Of a DNA stretch of 64,000 bases, positions 53,364-64,000 are shown one piece after another (the stretch's first letter is position 1; each line of letters opens with the position of its first letter). Below the pieces are notes generated by a model. That model saw only the letters and a program-made list of their open reading frames with translations, had not been told where the DNA came from and did not search any database. Both the position numbers and the translations under genes were made by a program. The stretch is taken from contig NC_057790.1 in the NCBI RefSeq assembly GCF_014905175.1, forward strand, positions 7,068,001 to 7,132,000, in the 5' to 3' direction. This DNA comes from Aphidius gifuensis (Eukaryota; Arthropoda; Insecta; Hymenoptera; Braconidae).

Positions 53364-55270
53364 GAAAATAATATGTATATTAATTATAACAGGGAACCAC
53401 TGAGAACGCATCAATAAACTCAGTCAATTCAACCGTTACGTTTTCAGCCATATCAGCTGGAAATTTAACATGTACTGCCGAGAATGAATTGAACAATACT
53501 TCTTCTAATTTTCCGATTATTATAACTGGTAAATTATTTGTTTATTTTATCGTCTTACCTGCAGCATTGATTTTGAAAATATACAGTAAATTTTTCTTTT
53601 TTTTTCTTTTTTTTAGAAATAAATACCGCAATATATAAAAAATTTCTAGTAATAGCAGTTATATCAGCACTGTTGAGCGCCACTATTTTACTAATTTATG
53701 TATCTTCAAAAGTGGGAAAAAAAAAAAAATTACACATGCAGTTAGCCTATGATGATTTTTCACATAATGATTTGGCACATTTCGAGAAAGGTGATTTAGG
53801 GTCTTTAAATCCAGCATTGACAGTTGATGATCAAGCAGATTTACTTCCATATGATAGAAAATGGGAATTCCCACTAGATAAATTAAACTTTGGCATTCAA
53901 TTAGGATGTGGCGCATTTGGCGTTGTAAAAAAAGCTGAAGCACAAGGTATTTGTTCTGGTGAATTAGCAACAACAGTAGCAGTAAAAATGGTCAAAAAAT
54001 TCACTGACACAACATATACACGAGCACTGGCAAGTGAACTAAAAATTTTGGTTCATCTTGGTAAACATTTAAATATTGTTAATTTACTTGGTGCATGTAC
54101 TAATAATATTGCTGAAGGTGAATTACTTGTTATTGTTGAATATATTGTCATTTTGGTAATTTACATGATTATTTAATGAAACATCAATATGATTTTATCA
54201 ATGAAATTAATCCAAAAACTGGTAAAATTGATAGTTCTATTAATTTTTATGACCCGATTCAATCAACAAGCCCAAGAAGTCACAAGAGGTTAGTATATTG
54301 TAAAAAATTTAACGCTATATTAAAATAAATTAAGTAATTCAATTTATGATTAAATGGAATTTGATAGTATGGTCGTCAATGACAACTTGGCACAACCTGG
54401 TTGGAGATCAAATTATTGTGGTGATTATAAGAATAAAAATTTAAAGTCAGTTCGTACACAGGATTTATTTTTATGGGCATTTCAAGTTGCTCGAGGGATG
54501 GAGTATCTAAGCCAAAGAAAAGTAATTATTTATATATACATTTGTAAATTATAATCAATTAATTTTATAAAAAAATTTTTGTTATTTTTAGGTACTTCAT
54601 GGTGATTTGGCTGCTCGAAATATACTTCTTGCAGAAAATAATATCATTAAAGTTTGTGATTTTGGTTTAGCAAAATCTTTGTACCAAGATGATAATTATA
54701 TAAGACAAAGTGATGCTCCACTTCCTGTAAAATGGATGGCAATTGAGTCTATAAGTGATGGAATATTTTCGATACAATCTGACGTCTGGTCGTTTGGTGT
54801 TGTACTGTGGGAATTTTTTACTCTTGCTAAATCACCATATCCAGGCATTGAAACTAGAACACTGTATTCGAAATTAATTGAAGGATATGCCAGAATATGC
54901 CACAAGGGAAATTTACAATATAATGATTCAATGCTGGCAAGCAAAGCCAAAACTTAGGCCAACTTTTACCAGTCTTGTTTATAATCTTGGTGAATTCCTT
55001 GATGAAAGTGTAAGAAATCATTATATTGATTTGAATTCAACGTATGTTCATATGAACAAAATTCATCATGAGAATACCAACAGTGACTATTTGATGATGA
55101 TGAATGTACCAGATCATGCAGTATTATCATCGCCAACAGCAACATATGAAAATGGGTATACAGCAGATGCGAGTACTTCATCTACTTGCGTAGGACCGAC
55201 AGGCAAAAATGTTGTATTACCAATACAACAGTTCGAAAATCATACTTATTTAAAGATGAATGAGCTGTAA

Positions 55271-57732
55271 CTCATAATAATACAATTGACTTTATAAAAA
55301 GCTGTAATATGACTCGAGCAACGACGCAACTAAAATGATTTAATGGTTGTTTGTATAATTTGATCAAATGATATTTTTGGTCATTACGATAATTATAATA
55401 CTGATTATTAACTTGAAATAAATATAGTTATTCATGAAAATGAAAAATAAGAAAAGTACTTCACGTTATTAATAAAAATTATAATTATGATGATAAAAAT
55501 AGTTATAATAAACATACACAATAATATATATATGATAACCACTCGCCAGAGGCGCGGGGTCGCTCTTGTATTTAAAAAAATAATGTTCTCTTTCGATCCT
55601 TTTATTTTTGAAAGGTTAAACATTGGAAATTGCAAATGGTTTACTTCCTCTACAAAAAATTAAAAAAAAAAAACAACAATTTTGTTAAATCATGGTTCAA
55701 TAGAATCGTTTTTTTTAATTATTATATTATATTATATATTCATAAAATATGTATATACTATTTAATTAATAATGGATAAAATAATTTATAATGGACAAAA
55801 TCAAAATAATGGATATTTTACCCCGTGTATTATTAAGTTTTTTATCGAGAAGTTTCTTTTTAATTTTATTGGCTAATGTAGAAATTTTATGTTGAGAAAA
55901 TGCATTTACAAACTAAATATGTTATCGAGATATTTTTTCTAACAACGGTTGGTTTACAAAAAAAATTGTAATGTTCACTTTTTTTAATTTTTAATGTTCA
56001 CTTTTTAATTTCTCCGGATAATTCCGGAATTGTTCTGGATTTCCCAGGATATCTCCGAGTTTCTACGTTATTGAGACTTCTGAAAATAGAGTTTTTTAAT
56101 AAAAAATTTACGGAGATATTCACGGAGCAATATATTTACTCCGTGATCTCCAGATTGTTTTCATAATATCTCGGGATTTTTTCCGGAATTTTCGCGTCGA
56201 AAAACCAACGGAAATAAATGGGAAAATGAATAAATAAACGAGAAATAAGAGTCTACATAGGAAACAAAAATAGGGAATTTTTTTTGAAAAAAGAGATTTT
56301 TTCTACCAGAGTACATTATGTATATTTGATATACCCCTGGTGGAAATATTTTTGCACTTAAAAATTTTTTGACAAATTTTGATAATATAATGTTAATTAC
56401 TTTAATTTATTTCTCTAGACTACTTGTGTTAGACTTATAACGCTTTAGACATTTGCTGTTTGGCGTTTGCATTTCAAATATCAACTCAAATACTTTTTTA
56501 ACTATTATATATCCGTCGAATGTCAAGCTATATGTCAATGAACTATGTTAATGAATATTGCTTGACATTTAACGGATATATAATAGCTAAAAAAGCATTC
56601 GAGTGATAGATATATTTAATATAAATATATTGATAGATATGATTGTTATCACGGTTGTTAAACTTTCGTTTTGTACTGATGATATTTGGCAGAATGCCAA
56701 TTGACGGTAACATGACGAAATAAATTTTAACAAGAAAAATTTAGACAAAATATATTCAAAAAAAAAATAATTATGTGTTGCATAATATATTTCATCTGCA
56801 CTTTTTTTTGTCCTAATTTTTATTATCAAAATTTATTTTGTCACAATTTTTTTTCGTCTCATTCTTTATGTCATATATTTTTTGTCATGTAATCCCAAAT
56901 GACCCATCGCGGAGGAATTTTTCCTCTTTTTTTTCCCTTTTCCTCTGACTTTCCTTCTCAGCAATCAATTTTTATTTATCAGATTTATCCAAAATTTTAA
57001 AAAGACGTGGAAAAAATCGGAAACGAGTTGGAAAAAAGGCGGCAGTTTCCTATAGGGTAAAAAAAAGTCTGAAAAAGGTAAAAATGTTTCTCTGTCAAGG
57101 GTTATTTTTGTTGAAAGTCAGTAGTAAAAAATGTATTCTACTGAATACATTATTGATAAATAATTTTGAATGAATAAAGAATATTATTAATTATGTGTAA
57201 AAATACAGTATTTTTGTTTACTTTTGAGTAATTTTTAGTAATTAAATCTTGGTGAAATTTACTGTTTAAATATTTTGAAATTTTCGTAATAGCAATTTTT
57301 GTTTTTAATATTATTCATATAAAAAAATGAATAAAAATTTTTTTATAATAAAAACTATTGCTTTAGCTGCACATTTAAGTTCGATTGAGAAATCGAACAG
57401 TAATTGGCAATACTGGATGGCGTCCATGTGGATATGATAATGAAGGATTTGTAATATTCAAGGAAACTGTTTTATTCTTTCCCTCTTTACAGAGGCTGTG
57501 AAGAGTGGCGATATCCAATATTTTCAATTATATATTATATTTTTATTATTGTCATTCAACTTATAAGATATATCTTCAAGATTGACATGACGTATTAATG
57601 AGAATGAAAAAAAATACGATAACAGATGAGTTTTTCATTTAATTATCGAAGATTAAAAGAATATAGCTGATGAAAGATTAAGATTAGATCATTGTCATCT
57701 TGAGATCTACACAAATGATATTATTTGCCACC
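55271..57732. other. Repeat-rich spacer between kinase pseudogene and laccase copy 4
   Basis: Contains CGGAGATATTCACGGAG-type motifs at 56010-56210, a TIR-like end CCCCTGGTGGAAATATTT at 56335, a long hairpin at 56490-56597, and a possible opposite end at 57080-57105. No gene supported. Sequence at 57370-57500 is less AT-rich but unidentified. Confidence 0.45.
56490..56597. repeat. Near-perfect hairpin (inverted repeat with 30-bp loop)
   Basis: CTATTATATATCCGTCGAAT with GTCAAGC on the left pairs with GCTTGACATTTAACGGATATATAATAG on the right, extended by CTTTTTTA / TAAAAAAG. The arms are about 37 bp with few mismatches. It may be a tiny foldback element nested in a larger repeat. Confidence 0.6.
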
Positions 57733-57780
57733 TATAAAAGCTCAATGTCATCTGATGTTTTTTAATAATTAGTTAACTAG
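57733..57780 (+). promoter_or_regulatory. Core promoter of laccase copy 4
   Basis: TATAAAAG at 57733-57740 with TTAGTTAACTAG about 37 bp downstream (57770-57780). Spacing is slightly longer than in the other copies. ATG at 57822. Confidence 0.5.
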
Positions 57781-57821
57781 TACTTTACTTGACACTTAGA
57801 CTATTTTAATCTCATTAAAAC

Positions 57822-60383
57822 ATGATCAATAAAAAGTTAACTCTTTTCTCATTATTGTTTTGTTTGTTATCAAAATCATTTGCTGTAAATATTTATCAAT
57901 CAAACAGTCATGGAAATACACTAAACAATACCTCAAAAACCGACAATCATAAGACTAATGGTACTATAAATTTGAAAATTTATCAATCAATTCAAAGTGA
58001 ATAAAATATAAATCATATTTATAAATACACCTTTCAGTTATGGGATCATTTAAAGTGTACAGTAAAAATTCAGGTCAATGGAAAACAATGTATTATGAAA
58101 AAGAAGATGAGTCAACAAGTGATTTACCAGGAACATTAAAATCGAATGAAAAAAATATAGAGATACCAGGTCATTTGAAAATTGGTCAAAAAATCAGTGG
58201 CTGGGGAAAAGTAGCAGGACCAAAAGAATGTGCACGTGAATGTATAGCTGGTAAAAAGCCAAAAATTTGTTACTATCACTGGACTGTTGAATACTATCGT
58301 ACTTTGGGCGGGTAAATATAAAAAAAAGTAACCAAACATATTATAATCATTAAATAATAAATAATTTTTACAGTGCTTGTAATATGTGCGTGCCAAAAAC
58401 AAATTCATCAATTGCAACAGATTGTCAGTGTATTTTAGCTGATGGTGTTGATGTTGCTGGATTATTATCAGTTAATAGAATGTATCCAGGACCATCAGTA
58501 CAAGTATGTCTTGGTGATTTAGTTGTTGTTGATCTTCATAATGCTGCTGATGGTAATGAATTGACAATTCATTGGCATGGTATTTATCAAATGAATTATC
58601 AATATTATGATGGTGTGCCATTTGTAACACAGTGTCCGATTCAAAGTGCTTCAACATTTAGATATCAATGGAGAGCACAAAATATCGGTACACACTGGTG
58701 GCATTCACATTCTGGATTACAAAAAGCTAAAACACTTGAAGGCGCAGTTATCGTACGTCAGCCGAAAGAATATGATGCAAATTATCGATTGTATGATCAT
58801 GATGATACTGATAATCTTATCTTTTTGAGTGATTGGATGCATGATAGTCCAGATGATCATTTTCCCGGAACATCTGGTAAATTAAAAGCAGGTCAATCAC
58901 CTGACAACGCACTTATCAATGGTCAAGGTCAATGGCTTGTATGTATACATAACTATAGATAATTTTTTATTACTAAAGAAAAGATGTAACAATAAATGAA
59001 AATATAATTTCTTTTTTTTTTTTAAATAAATTTAGGACAAAACAACTGGAACGTGGACCAATACATCACTCAATGTTGTCAACGTCACACCAGGAAAAAG
59101 ATATAGATTTAGAATGATTAATGCTGGCAGTTTCAGTTGTCCCTTTCAATTGACAATTCAAAATCACAGTTTAACTGTTATAGCAGCCGATGGAGAAAAT
59201 GTAAAACCAACAATAGTCAACAGCATTACAACATTATCTGGTAACAATTTTTTTCATTAAATTTATTTCTTTCTACTCATTGGAATTATTGGAATAATAA
59301 TATTGATTTTATTTTATCAACAGCCGAACGTTTTGATTTTATTTTAAATGCAAATCAACAGCTTGGAAGTTACTGGATACAAGTACGATTAACTGGCTCA
59401 TGTGCTTCTCGACAGATAATCCAACTTGGTATTCTTCGTTATGCTGGTTCAACTGTAACTGAGCCACAATTAACACGACCAACATATAATACTGGCCTTC
59501 CAATAGGAACTGCAAGTTAATTTTTATTTTATGAAATTATATAAATAAATTTATTTTTAATTTCTTTATCAATATATTTTTGTAACAGGTACTGAATGAA
59601 TTCAATACGGTATGTGATGGAAATAACCCGGATTTAATTTGTATGAAAAATCTTAAAGCTGCTGAACCAGTTGACAAAAGAATTCTTGCTGAAAAAATAG
59701 ATGTTCAATTTTATTTACCATTTGAATTTCATCGATGGAATGAAACTGAACTTTATACACCTGGCACATATAAGCCTTTTTTAGGTGAGGATTCAATAAA
59801 ATCTCTGCTTCTTTTCTTTTATCATTATAATTATTTATTTATTTTTTTATTCAAAGCACCAAATGGTGGAGGTAGTGGAGTAATTCCTATGATCAATGGA
59901 ATATCAAACAAATTTCCAACATCACCATTTCTTACACAAGCAAATGATATTGACAAAAAAACAACTTGTGACGGAAATAATAAGCCGAAAAGTTGTGATA
60001 ATTCGTCAATTTGTCTATGTACACATGTCCTCCATATACGACTTAACTCATCGGTTGAAATGATTATGTTTGATCCTGGTATATTTAAATTCATATCCAA
60101 TCAAACTTGAATTATTAATAACAACATAATTAAAACAATTTTATTTTATTTTTTATCAGCTGCAAATGGTGTGCCTCATCCTCTTCACATGCATGGATAT
60201 GGATTTCACGTCATGGCTCAAGGTTCACGAAAAGTTGTAAATATAACACGAGAAAATAGTTACGAAGCTTTGAAACTTGATAGAGAAATATATAAATTAG
60301 ACTCGCACGATCGACCACCAGTTAAAGACACGTTGACAGTTGGCTACAGTCACGGCAATGGCTATACAGTCGTGCAGGTGTAA
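57822..60383 (+). CDS. Laccase-like protein copy 4, lacking the C-terminal HCH copper box (possible pseudogene)
   Basis: Eight exons: 57822-57996, 58038-58311, 58374-58938, 59036-59240, 59324-59511, 59589-59784, 59857-60078, 60160-60383; 682 residues. Exon lengths 565, 205, 188, 196 and 222 match copies 2 and 3 exactly. Signal peptide (MINKKLTLFSLLFCLLSKSFA), cysteine-rich domain ECARECIAGKKPKICYY and the boxes TIHWHG, HWWHSH and HPLHMHG are intact. In exon 8, after NGYTV, the sequence jumps by deletion to a stop (VQV*) and then to untranslated remains of the last exon (…CCACTTGGTTTTCCAA). The exon with HCHxxxHxxxxM is gone, removing type-1 and type-3 copper ligands. Intron 5 has a GC donor (GCAAGT). 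The rest of the frame is undamaged, so it is either a very young pseudogene or a non-oxidising secreted paralogue. Confidence 0.85.
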
Positions 60384-62248
60384 TCAGATATTTAATCATA
60401 TTATGTACCTATACCACTTGGTTTTCCAATTTGCAATAGTTTTCAGCCATCCATTCATTCCAGTAAATAAATTCTTGGTTGGAATACATATTTTTGTATA
60501 AATATTTTTGCTGTTAAAATAATAACATATAATATTCAACCAATTATAAATTATTATTCAAAATTTACATATACTAATTACTGTCTAAATTACTCTGAAA
60601 AAGATTGGGAAAAAATGAAATATCTATAATTATTTTAAAAAATTTATACCTATATATAATTGAATGTCAAAGAAATTTTATCAATCGCTGCTGAATCCGA
60701 ATACTCTGTGTTTCAATTGAAATATTGATAGAGATAAAAGAAAAAAGTATATTTTATCGATGTGATATACGATATTGCTGATATAAAAATATCAACAAAA
60801 CTCAATTATGAAAAATAATGGATGACTGTTGGCAAATATGATGATAAATACATTTATAATGCAAGAAAAATATTGATCAGTTCTTTCTTTCAAGAAAAAA
60901 ACAAATAATCAATAAATAGAAAAATATTTTTCTTTACTTTATACGTAAATAAAAAAAATGTTTGATAAATATTAACAAATATTGATCGTTGAAACGCATT
61001 TCGAAATAAAAGTTTTTTTTAACACTAAATTTAACAATTTTTCGAACACTGAATAAATTTAAAGCTATTTATTTATATGTAAATATGTTTGAATTAATTT
61101 AGTGATTAAAAAATTGTTGAATTTAATGATAAAAAAAACATCAGTTTTGAATAATTGGTACCAATTAAGATTAACTTTAGAAATTTATAAATTTATAATT
61201 CTAATAATCAAAGCCTTTTTTCAATGTAAAATTTATGTTATATTTATTATGTTTCTAAAAGAATCGACTTTATAATCAAATTATATACATCGATTTTTTA
61301 TGTCAAAACATAACTATCAATTCATTACGTCTTCAAAAATCGAGGGAACGTTTTGTTCAATGGTCAACAATAATAATAACAATGATGATGATTTTTTTGT
61401 TGTAATAATATTTTATTTGATGACAATTAAATTATTTTTTTTTCAAACAACACATATTTGCTCTATTTTTAATATTTCTCCGACTTTCTCCGCCCTTTTT
61501 CGCTTAGAAAATTTCTCCGACTTCTCTCAAATTTTTCTCCGATTCCCCTCCGGTTTTTATTTTAACTTTTATAAGGTTGCCGACGATAGATGGGTCGTCA
61601 AAAAATCAATGGTTGTATTTGATTGAACTCGAGTTGCAATTCAATGTCATGCATTCATAAGTTTTGTACCTCTTTATCAATTTTAATTTCAATTAAGTAA
61701 AATTACACATTGCACATACCCGAAAATTTGTAAGGTACGACTGTACAAATATTCGATTTTAAACCAGCTAAGATTATGCTGGTATTTAATAGTAATACCA
61801 AACATTTTTTTTAACAGGAAGATAATTTTTGAGTTTTTAAATTTAAACAAACGTGTACAGATATGTTTTAGGAACATCTCTCAGAGGTGAATTCGTTTTT
61901 TTACTTCAACATGTCACATACCATTCATAAATACCAATAGCAAAATTAGTGCTCAATCTTTCTGTTACATCTTCAATGCTTTTGCTACGATTTTTTGTAG
62001 TGCTATTTTTGAAGTGAAACTTCTTTACGGAGGGTAGCGACAAAATTCGAGGCCCCGCTAGCGTTAAGCGCTCTCGTATACTCTCTGGTATACGCTCGGT
62101 CACAAGCGGATAAAGAGGGGAGAATTATATACTAGCGTACTCGCAACACGCAAATTTTTTTTTTTTTTATCTGGTTTACATTGTATATATTCTTTGTATT
62201 TTAACTTTTCATTTCATCTATTTTTTGTTTTTCAATTAAAATTTGCTC
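60384..62248. other. Spacer right of the laccase cluster
   Basis: Begins with the untranslated remnant of the last exon of laccase copy 4 (60405-60455). Then AT-rich sequence with a CTCCGACTTTCTCCG-type repeat at 61480-61560, the reverse orientation of the motif at 41 kb. Near 62020-62110 a G+C-richer block contains TCTCGTATACTCTCTGGTAT repeats. No gene supported. Confidence 0.4.
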
Positions 62249-63953
62249 TTATTGTTCGGTTGTTGTTTTTTGGGTGATTGTTAGTCCACGATTTTTGAAG
62301 GAACTATCTCTCCATACATTGTAAACAAAAAAAAGAGGGCGTCTTTTCATTGATGCCATAATTGTTTTCACTAAATTATACACTTCCATTCGTGTTCTGT
62401 CATTATTGTCAAGAGTTTCCGTTCGTGTATCAAGTGGTATATCTTGAATCCTACAGAATTTTCTAAAACTAAATTTGATCGAGGAGTGTTTGAAGTTTTT
62501 ATTTTTATCTAAATTTTTTTTAATCAAAGATTGTCTATGATGATTATTAATATCATTATTATTAGTAATCTCTTCTTGATTTGATAATTTTGATTTTTTT
62601 GGAGCAGGAGCAAGAAAGATACCAGTATCATTGTTAGCTCTTTTTTTCAGAAACAATATTTAAATTTTCTATTCCCATCCGAATAGTCTGTGTTGTTGAT
62701 GCTTCACTTGCGATTGAAATACGATCAATACTCTGAACTGATAGTGATCGTTCTCGGTTGGAATGATTTGAAGCTAATCGATTTACCTGACTTGATCTAC
62801 GTAACAGTATCATCATGTTTGTACCAGCATTTTGTGTCTTTATCTTTACTATATGTATAATAATGACCACTTTTTAATGTTTCATCTTTATAAATAATAA
62901 TAGCATATAATTCAAACGTTTGATTAATAGTTGATGAATTGATGAAATATCTTGAACTGGTATTGTTATTTCTTTATCAATTTTTTTGTTACTTATTATT
63001 TTTTCTGGTTCAAATGAATCCTCTTTGAAATAAAAATAATTTAAATTTCAGATCAAATAAGGTGGTCCCTTGTGGAAATATTTCTCCGTCATTACTTCGG
63101 CATTACTCTGTTTTTTGCCTATTATCGGAGAAATTACTCTGGCATGAGGTTGATGCTGGAATAATTTCGTCGGCAAGAAATTAGTACCGGAAAAATTATT
63201 CCAGCATGAGATAAATGAAGGAGAAAAAACTCCAGCATTGATCTCATGCCGGAGTAGTTTCTCCGGCAGTGATCTCATGACGGAGTATTTTCGCTGTTAT
63301 CATCATATGCCGGAGTAATTTCTCAGGAAATGAGACAAAAACAGAGTAATGTCAGAGTAATGCCGGAAAAATATTTCCATCAGGGGTAAACTTGTGACAA
63401 TTTTTTATTTGTTATATCTATACGATTTACGTTACAATTTTCACAAGTTTCAATATTTTCAATTGTTTCTGGTTCTAAATCAATATTAATTACACTCTGG
63501 ACTGTTGTATCTAGAATTTTGGAACCAACAAGTTTATCATAGAAAATTGTTTTGGTTTGGAAATATGAATTTTATTATCACATTTTATACATTTTTTCAT
63601 TTGTATTCAATTACCATGAAATGTATTATGAATTAATTTTCTGCCATTTCCGTTCTTTGAATAGTGATCAAATAAATCTAGAAAAAATTTTGAACGATCA
63701 TGTTGTTCTACAGCTTTAAATTTTTCCGTCTTAATTGCTGCAAACTTGCGTTAATTGTAGAACATGGAATTTTATTTTGTGATATTGATATAAATATATC
63801 TTTAAGTGATTGAAACGATTTAGAATCATCTTTTTCAATTTTATCACAAAAATGTGTTACGGCAAATAGTGATTGAACAACAGCATTTAAGTAACATGTG
63901 TTACTTAAATTTGGAAGTCTATCTACTTTTAGATTTATTGATAATTCTGCCAT
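62249..63953 (-). pseudogene. Frameshifted ubiquitin-specific protease (USP family) interrupted by a TIR element
   Basis: Minus-strand pieces appear in USP order. The frame from 63953 (MAELSINLKVDRLPNLS) contains the cysteine box NTCYLNAVVQSL. In another frame follow VEQHDRSKFFLDLFDHYS (the QQD-type box), CIKCD and then CENCN (zinc-ribbon CxxC pairs). The 63.05-63.39 kb element interrupts it. Beyond the element come EITIPVQDIS and, in yet another frame, the histidine box FELYAIIIYKDETLKSGHYY with WYKHDD. A further open stretch down to 62249 (…RMEVYNLVKTIMASMKRRP) could be a C-terminal tail. At least three frame changes and an in-frame stop (HGN*) are visible. USPs remove ubiquitin from proteins; this copy should be inactive. 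Introns cannot explain the shifts because no splice consensus is present. Confidence 0.7.
63060..63390. mobile_element. TIR element made of CCGGAGTAA/TTTCTCCGG repeats
   Basis: Ends CCCTTGTGGAAATATTTCTC (left) and, reverse-complemented, CCCCTGATGGAAATATTTTT (right) are inverted repeats reaching into CATTAC. Internally there are many alternating TTTCTCCGGCA and ATCTCATGCCGGAGTA units, which would let it fold. The end sequence is shared with 56335. It splits the USP pseudogene. Confidence 0.65.
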
Positions 63954-64000
63954 TTTTTACTGCAATAAATTTGTTCTTCTTTGTTGAACTTAATTTATTA

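Larger units (their letters stand above)
50498..55270 (+). pseudogene. PVR-like (PDGF/VEGF receptor family) tyrosine kinase, split by a transposon and frameshifted
   Basis: Exon 1 (50498-50540) encodes a signal-peptide-like MKCFVCLVIMVKYT and joins in phase to an exon starting 51229 that is interrupted after 11 bp by a 1078-bp element and resumes at 52320-52442 (IPKIEGGSIYYAIEGQNIS). Further exons: 52526-52934, 53017-53174, 53393-53528, 53617-54288, one ending 54521, and 54592-55270. They encode about two Ig-like domains (canonical PVRs have up to seven), a transmembrane helix (FLVIAVISALLSATILLIY) and a kinase with GCGAFG, AVKMVKK, HGDLAARN, CDFGLAKS, PVKWMAIES and SDVWSFGVVLWE. A two-base excess near 54142 shifts the frame in the hinge (…EGELLVIVEY), and a deletion near 54889 shifts it again before MPEYATREIYNIM. 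The acceptor of the 54.4-kb exon is poor. The lesions argue for a recent pseudogene; sequencing error could explain the small indels but not the insertion. AATAAA at 55417. Confidence 0.8.

Noticed and set aside
61300..61626. 108-codon plus-strand frame
   Set aside because: Runs through a CTCCGACTT repeat and poly-T; no recognisable protein.
1..64000. tRNA, rRNA and CRISPR-like arrays
   Set aside because: No cloverleaf-type box A/B sequence, rRNA segment or regularly spaced repeat was recognised by eye; a tRNAscan-SE and Rfam search would settle this.

Overview
This is an AT-rich animal genome fragment with short GT-AG introns (often 50-100 bp), long A/T homopolymers and many small inverted-repeat elements. 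The gene set is insect: a laccase family with the insect cysteine-rich N-terminal domain, a PVR-like receptor kinase, a smog/GPR158-type receptor, a PDE5/6-type phosphodiesterase and NDUFB2. A small, very AT-rich genome, possibly a parasitoid wasp, fits best, but the order is inference.

Layout. Minus strand, 1-2.7 kb: N-terminal two-thirds of a GPR158/smog-like receptor running off the left edge. 2.7-6.5 kb: intergenic. Minus strand, 6.5-17.2 kb: cGMP-specific phosphodiesterase with two GAF domains (14 coding exons plus a GC-rich upstream exon). 17-24 kb: intergenic or intronic sequence with inverted-arm elements. Minus strand, 24.0-24.6 kb: NDUFB2, complete. 25.0-25.7 kb: decayed integrin-beta EGF remnant. 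Minus strand, 27.4-34.2 kb: membrane-anchored short-chain dehydrogenase (SDR16C/17-beta-HSD11 type), with a hAT-like 504-bp element in one intron. Plus strand, 37-60.4 kb: a tandem laccase cluster (copies 1-4) with a decayed copy between 1 and 2, and a PVR-like receptor kinase pseudogene between copies 3 and 4. Minus strand, 62.2-64.0 kb: frameshifted ubiquitin-specific protease cut by a TIR element.

The most distinctive region is 37-60 kb. Four laccase paralogues share exactly the same exon phases and nearly the same exon lengths, and each begins with a signal peptide and a TATA promoter. Copies 1-3 keep all four copper boxes. Copy 4 keeps an open frame of 682 codons but has lost the exon carrying the terminal HCH box, so it should be unable to act as a normal laccase. 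Embedded between them is a short PVR-like kinase whose second exon was split by a 1078-bp TA-flanked transposon: removing the element and one TA restores an acceptor, a signal-peptide exon junction and an open frame. The region looks like an actively duplicating and decaying array with local sequence exchange between copies. No RNA genes or CRISPR arrays were seen.
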